Assembly (NCBI GenBank): GCA_900546635.1
Contig: URDS01000050.1
Coordinates: 1-17,581 of the forward strand
Reading direction: 5' to 3'
From: an uncultured Eubacteriales bacterium
GTDB lineage: Bacteria; Bacillota; Clostridia; Oscillospirales; CAG-272
Length of the DNA stretch: 17,581 bases
Made by a program: the position numbers and the translations under genes. The stretch's first letter is position 1, and every line of letters starts with the position of its first letter. Under the pieces are notes generated by a model. The model did no database searches. It saw nothing but the letters and a program-made list of their open reading frames with translations, and was not told where the DNA came from. Positions 13,839-17,581 of the stretch are shown here, in pieces.

Positions 13839-16800
13839 CTACTTTTGGTACTTTGTCCAGTCCGGGTCGGTGGTCAGCGTTGTCCAGGTTTCGTAGATTT
13901 CTCCCTTGTGCTCGAACTCGTGGCTGTTGGTAGCCTCCTGAACCGCCAGATAATACCAATCGCCGGGGACGTTGTCCGGCCAAACGTTCATATCGGAGAG
14001 CAGATCCTCCTCATCCTCCGGGATTCGGTTCAGCACCCGGTTAATCATCGTCATGGCTTCCGCACGAGTAATGTACTGGTCGGGGCGGAAAGTTCCGTCC
14101 GTATAACCCCGGATCCAGCCCAAAGAAGCCGCTCGTTCGATCTCATCCTTTGCCCAATGACCGGAGATGTCGGTAAAGTCGCTGTCGCCGTCCGCAAGCC
14201 CAGTGTCGAACCGGGCGCAGATGGCCGCAAATTCTGCACGGGTGATGGGCGCATCCGGATCAAAGCATTCCGCTGTGCGGCCTTTTACAATTCCAAGTTT
14301 CGCCATGGTGGAAACCTCCGTGCAGAACCACATGTCCGCTTCCACATCCTCAAACGCGTTTGCAGAAGTCAGGCTTTCGTCCCGCGCCTCCGATTTCAGA
14401 AGACGGAAGAAAATGGCCGCAGTCTGCGCGCGGGTAATGTTGGCCTCCGGGTGGACAAGCCCGTCCGAATAGCCGATGACGTAGGCATAGTGCTTTTCGC
14501 CGTTGAGCATATCCGGCACAGTGGACGCTCGCCAGCCGGCGTAGACGGTCTTGCTGCCGTTCATTTTGATGCTGGAAATTTTCTCAGTCAGTTCCTGATC
14601 CGCGTACCAGCCGGTGAAAGCATAGCCCTCCCGTGTGGACGCCTTATTCAGCTTCACGGTGGTTCCGGAGGCATAACGCTCGTCCTCATACTCCGTGCCG
14701 CCGTTGGACTCGTAGCGGAGGGTATAGTAGGTGATAATACCGCCGCCCGCCTTGTAGTTATGAAAGGCTACGGTTTCCGTGGTGTTGGCTGCAATCGTAC
14801 CTGCCGCCGCCTTTCCGTTCGTTCCGTTCACCGTTACGGTATAGCCCGCGTTGCCGCTTTCCTCAACGGTATAGCCCACGCCTGCGGGAAGATCAGAAGC
14901 GGTCTTGCTTTCATTGGCTTTCAAGGTAAAGGTTGCAACGCCGTTTGCGAATGTCATATCTCCGTAGGTTTCGTTTGCGCCGCTGTCAAGAGTTACGGTA
15001 AAGGTAAACGCTGTTGTTTTGCTCGCTCCGCCGCCCGATACTGTTTTGGATACGGTCAGACTGCCGTATTCAGGGGCGGGAACAGAGATTTTTTCCCATT
15101 GCGCATATAAAGTAGTATCGTTTTGAATGACAAAAAGATTTTCCGCGAAATAGCTTTCGCCGTTTCCGTCGCTCGCGGTATTCCAGCCTTTAAATTTGTA
15201 ATCGTCGCGTATAAACTTATTTTCCATAACGGTTACGGAAGCGCCGCGAATATAAGGCGAATTGTTGTCCGTCATGGTTCCGTCGCCTCCGTTGGGATCA
15301 TAGGAAACATTGTACATTTTTTCCCATTTACCATAGAGGTTTGTATCGCTGTTTAACACCGAGCCGTCCTGATATAGCTGTGTACAGTCTGCGTCCGTAT
15401 ACCAACCGTCAAATCGATACCCTTGCGTTGTAGCAGTTTGTGTTTTTGAAAAATAGTCGGTTCCCGCTTCAATCGTTTCATTAGACGGTACATTCACATC
15501 CGTAGGATTGTCTGTCGTAACCCATTTATAGGAAATAGCGATTGTCGGAGTGGAATAAAGCGTAGCCCAGTTGCCTTTTAGATTTTCAACAGTTCTGCTT
15601 TCATAATTTGCAACAGATAGTTCCCCGTCTGAATAGCTCCATTCAACGTTCTCTGTTGTTTGTTCCTTTGCCCATTTCAGACAGCTTTTTACTTCACCCG
15701 AAGTTGCCTCGGTTGCCTCCCCGTTTTCATCCGTATAAAAGACCAGATATGTGTCATTGCTTTCATACGTTATGGGGGATTCGTCATACTCGGTTACAGC
15801 GACCAGCGCCGGCTGAAAATAATCGTAATTTTGTGCCCATAGAGAAGTTGTGTCATCCAGCACCAGTTTTATTCCATATCCGGTGTAATATTGACCATTA
15901 CTGCCCGGGCGATACCCATAACCGATGGCCTGCGCATGGTAGCCTCCATAGGCGTTGACCGTCGCGCCGTCCGTAATGGATATATCAAAGGCAACGCTCC
16001 GGGCATTATTGCCAACCGGATAGCCCGCGCCGATACCGGCGCCGCCGTAAGTTCCGCTATATTCTGTCGCGGTTCCGCCGTAGGCGTTTACAACAGTGTT
16101 TTTACCGGAAATATTGATGATGCCGATTTTTCCTTCGCTGCGGTTGCCGTCTGTATCTCCATATTGAAGATTACTGTAAGAAGTATTAGACGCGCCGCCA
16201 ATGCCTGCCGCGCCGCCGCTTGCAATGGCGGTCACTTCGCCTCCTGTGATGTCAATTTGATATAAAACGCCGCCGTCGTTACCGCCGCCGATGCCGCTTG
16301 CCCCCAACGCGCCGTCCGCCGCGCCGGCCTTTGCAACTACGTTACCGCCGGATATATAGATATTTCCGCCGTCACAAAGACTGCCGCCGCCGATACCGGC
16401 GCTGAGATCTCCGCCCTGCGCCAAGATATTGCCGTCGTCTATTGTAATCAGTATATCTGAGAAATCTGTATACTGAGCTTCCGTAAGTCCGCCGGTTCCG
16501 CTGCCAATGCCCGCGCCGACCGCAGCATTTTCCAGATCGGCATTTGCGGTGATATTTCCATTATAAATATGAATACGCCCGCAGACGGTATTCCAATCAA
16601 AGTTCGCGCAATCAAAGCCGCCGGAGCCTATACCCGCGCCGCCGCCAAAACTGCATTTTGAACCGTCAAACATTCCGGATACAGCATAGGCCTGTCCGCC
16701 GTAAGCATGAATTTCACCGGAAAACTCTTCAGAAAAAATGATGACGCCGAAATCCACGCCTCCCATTTCTCTGTCAAAATTCTGGCCGTTACCGCCGATA

Positions 16801-17270
16801 CCCGCCGCGCCGCCAAACATACCGCTTTCCGAGTCGCCGTCCCCTCCGTTTACGGTTAGATTGCCGTTTCCCGAAACAATTAGTTTTGCGCTTTCATCAG
16901 GAGAATAGGCGTTTTCGGCATAGGCCGGATCCACACAAATGCCCGCGCAGCCCGCGCCGCCGATCAAAGTATTTTCGCCTTCGAGCGTTAGATTTACCGT
17001 TGCACCGGCTTTGATCCAAATTGCCGGGGCATCTGCGGCGGCAATCATTACATCGTTCAAAATAATAGCAGGGGATCCGCTTTCAACTATGATCGGTTCA
17101 ATCGCGCCTGTAAAAGAATATGTACCGCTGTCGGTGATTGGCCCGGAATATTCTTCTGGTTGCTTTGAAGATTCGGAAGCAAAAGCAATTCCTAAAGGGG
17201 CAAGGATCAATATCATAACCCCGCAAAGCAGCAAGCTCAGTATTTTTTTCTTTGTGTTGTTTATTTTCAT
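13839..17270 (-). CDS. Large modular S-layer-homology (SLH) surface protein
   Basis: An 1143-residue exported protein. Residues 1-~32 are a signal peptide (KKILSLLLCGVMILILAPLG, cleavage likely after AFA). Residues ~40-480 form a Gly-rich repeat region with turns such as AAGIGGNG, GAGIGSGG, GAGIGSGTGG, SAGIGGGS, SGIGGGND, AAGIGGAS and GAGIGAGYP, alternating with strands such as GNITANA or GEVTAIA; this suggests a right-handed beta-helix. Next come two InlB/Listeria-Bacteroides type repeats ending GYRFDGWYTD...LYGKWE and YKFKGWNTA...LYAQWE, a Cna-B/DUF7601-like domain (YGSLTVSKTV to VAFHNYK, ~735-840), a third repeat (GYAFTGWYAD...VYAGW), and three SLH motifs (~925-1085; GYSDG, DPDAPITRAEF, GYTDGTFRPD). 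SLH domains bind secondary cell-wall polymers. I prefer the ATG at 17270 over a GTG at 17282, because AGGAG at 17288-17284 is 13 nt away from the former and only 1 nt from the latter. Confidence 0.9.
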   Translation of the reverse strand: MKINNTKKKILSLLLCGVMILILAPLGIAFASESSKQPEEYSGPITDSGTYSFTGAIEPIIVESGSPAIILNDVMIAAADAPAIWIKAGATVNLTLEGENTLIGGAGCAGICVDPAYAENAYSPDESAKLIVSGNGNLTVNGGDGDSESGMFGGAAGIGGNGQNFDREMGGVDFGVIIFSEEFSGEIHAYGGQAYAVSGMFDGSKCSFGGGAGIGSGGFDCANFDWNTVCGRIHIYNGNITANADLENAAVGAGIGSGTGGLTEAQYTDFSDILITIDDGNILAQGGDLSAGIGGGSLCDGGNIYISGGNVVAKAGAADGALGASGIGGGNDGGVLYQIDITGGEVTAIASGGAAGIGGASNTSYSNLQYGDTDGNRSEGKIGIINISGKNTVVNAYGGTATEYSGTYGGAGIGAGYPVGNNARSVAFDISITDGATVNAYGGYHAQAIGYGYRPGSNGQYYTGYGIKLVLDDTTSLWAQNYDYFQPALVAVTEYDESPITYESNDTYLVFYTDENGEATEATSGEVKSCLKWAKEQTTENVEWSYSDGELSVANYESRTVENLKGNWATLYSTPTIAISYKWVTTDNPTDVNVPSNETIEAGTDYFSKTQTATTQGYRFDGWYTDADCTQLYQDGSVLNSDTNLYGKWEKMYNVSYDPNGGDGTMTDNNSPYIRGASVTVMENKFIRDDYKFKGWNTASDGNGESYFAENLFVIQNDTTLYAQWEKISVPAPEYGSLTVSKTVSGGGASKTTAFTFTVTLDSGANETYGDMTFANGVATFTLKANESKTASDLPAGVGYTVEESGNAGYTVTVNGTNGKAAAGTIAANTTETVAFHNYKAGGGIITYYTLRYESNGGTEYEDERYASGTTVKLNKASTREGYAFTGWYADQELTEKISSIKMNGSKTVYAGWRASTVPDMLNGEKHYAYVIGYSDGLVHPEANITRAQTAAIFFRLLKSEARDESLTSANAFEDVEADMWFCTEVSTMAKLGIVKGRTAECFDPDAPITRAEFAAICARFDTGLADGDSDFTDISGHWAKDEIERAASLGWIRGYTDGTFRPDQYITRAEAMTMINRVLNRIPEDEEDLLSDMNVWPDNVPGDWYYLAVQEATNSHEFEHKGEIYETWTTLTTDPDWTKYQK

Positions 17271-17380
17271 TGTGATTTGCACACTCCTTTTCGCGTAGTT
17301 TCAGGATTGAAATTTGAAAAAATCCGCGGCTTCCCGCTTATTTGCGAAGACCGGCTTTTTCCATATAGACGTTCGGCCAT
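17267..17380 (-). CDS. Possible 37-codon leader ORF coupled to the SLH protein gene
   Basis: ATG at 17380, stop TGA at 17269-17267, which overlaps the SLH start as ATGA. GAGG at 17392-17389 lies 8 nt upstream, a better-spaced ribosome site than that of the SLH gene itself. The product would be basic and polar (MAERLYGKSRSSQ..., ending CKSQ) with no domain I recognise. A 7-pair hairpin CAATTGT/ACAATTG (17409-17392) with a GAAA loop ends on the first base of the ribosome site. The overlap suggests translational coupling. It may also be chance: the frame is short, and the RNA here may act through structure alone. Confidence 0.4.
   Translation of the reverse strand: MAERLYGKSRSSQISGKPRIFSNFNPETTRKGVCKSQ
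17317..17353 (-). terminator. Terminator-like hairpin inside the SLH gene leader
   Basis: On the minus strand CGG-T-CTTC-GC (17353-17344) can pair with GC-GG-GAAG-CCG (17337-17327) around an AAATAA loop, and a run of six Ts follows at 17322-17317. The hairpin is imperfect (bulges, and about four bases before the T run). It lies within the 37-codon ORF, so translation of that ORF would unfold it. It is a candidate conditional terminator, not a proven one. Confidence 0.35.
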
Positions 17381-17434
17381 TTTCGTTACCTCAATTGTTT
17401 TCACAATTGCTTTGTTCTAAGTTGCGATGAACGA

Positions 17435-17493
17435 TATAAAAAGGGTGCATCGCGCCCACGGAAATTCCGCAGACGCAATGCACCCTTTTTATA
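17435..17493. terminator. Strong inverted repeat, probable bidirectional terminator
   Basis: Perfect 16-base arms TATAAAAAGGGTGCAT (17435-17450) and ATGCACCCTTTTTATA (17478-17493), extended after one mismatch by GCG/CGC, around a loop that contains CGGAAATTCCG. An A-tract on one side and a T-tract on the other make it work as an intrinsic terminator for either strand. It separates the SLH transcription unit from whatever lies to the right. A small mobile hairpin repeat is an alternative if copies occur elsewhere in the genome. Confidence 0.7.
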
Positions 17494-17526
17494 CTTTATT
17501 TGCGTACCACAAAAGGACAGATTTAC

Positions 17527-17581
<55 letters not shown>

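Noticed and set aside
13803..15110. 435-codon plus-strand open frame opposite the SLH protein
   Set aside because: It starts inside the metQ terminator and mirrors the SLH and Cna-B coding region; no ribosome site.

Overview
The window looks like a chromosomal segment of a mid-GC anaerobic Firmicute of the Clostridia type. The inference rests on several features: a T-box leader, indirect (GatCAB) aminoacylation with gatC fused to aspS, Shine-Dalgarno sites close to AAGGAGG, consensus sigma-A promoters, lipoproteins with Gram-positive style lipoboxes, and a large S-layer-homology (SLH) surface protein. Agmatine catabolism and a sialidase-like lipoprotein would suit a gut or host-associated species, but that is inference.

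Layout. (1) 1-3030, minus strand: an agmatine deiminase pathway operon in the order putrescine carbamoyltransferase, agmatine/putrescine exchanger, agmatine deiminase. The last gene runs off the left edge; a carbamate kinase may lie beyond. (2) 3390-5177, plus strand: a secreted BNR/Asp-box (sialidase-like) lipoprotein with a CBM9-like tail. It ends at a bidirectional terminator shared with gatB. (3) 10687-5277, minus strand: promoter, T-box riboswitch, an aspS-gatC fusion, gatA, gatB. The operon makes Asp-tRNA(Asn) and amidates it (and probably Glu-tRNA(Gln)). The T-box specifier loop carries AAC (Asn) overlapping GAA (Glu), which matches what the operon makes. (4) 10819-13819, plus strand: a metNIQ methionine ABC importer operon. 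A consensus promoter is followed by a ~340-nt leader. The leader encodes a 23-residue peptide in which 12 residues are Met or Cys, then an intrinsic terminator just before metN. This is the layout of a ribosome-mediated attenuator. (5) 17270-13839, minus strand: an 1143-residue SLH-anchored modular surface protein. Its leader holds a possible coupled 37-codon ORF and a terminator-like hairpin. (6) 17381-17581: a strong bidirectional hairpin and a TCTG tetranucleotide tract of 13.75 copies that runs to the window edge.

The two best candidates for undescribed biology are the Met/Cys-rich leader-peptide attenuator of metNIQ, and the combination of an AspRS-GatC fusion with a possible two-codon (Asn/Glu) T-box. 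A less certain third is the leader of the SLH gene.
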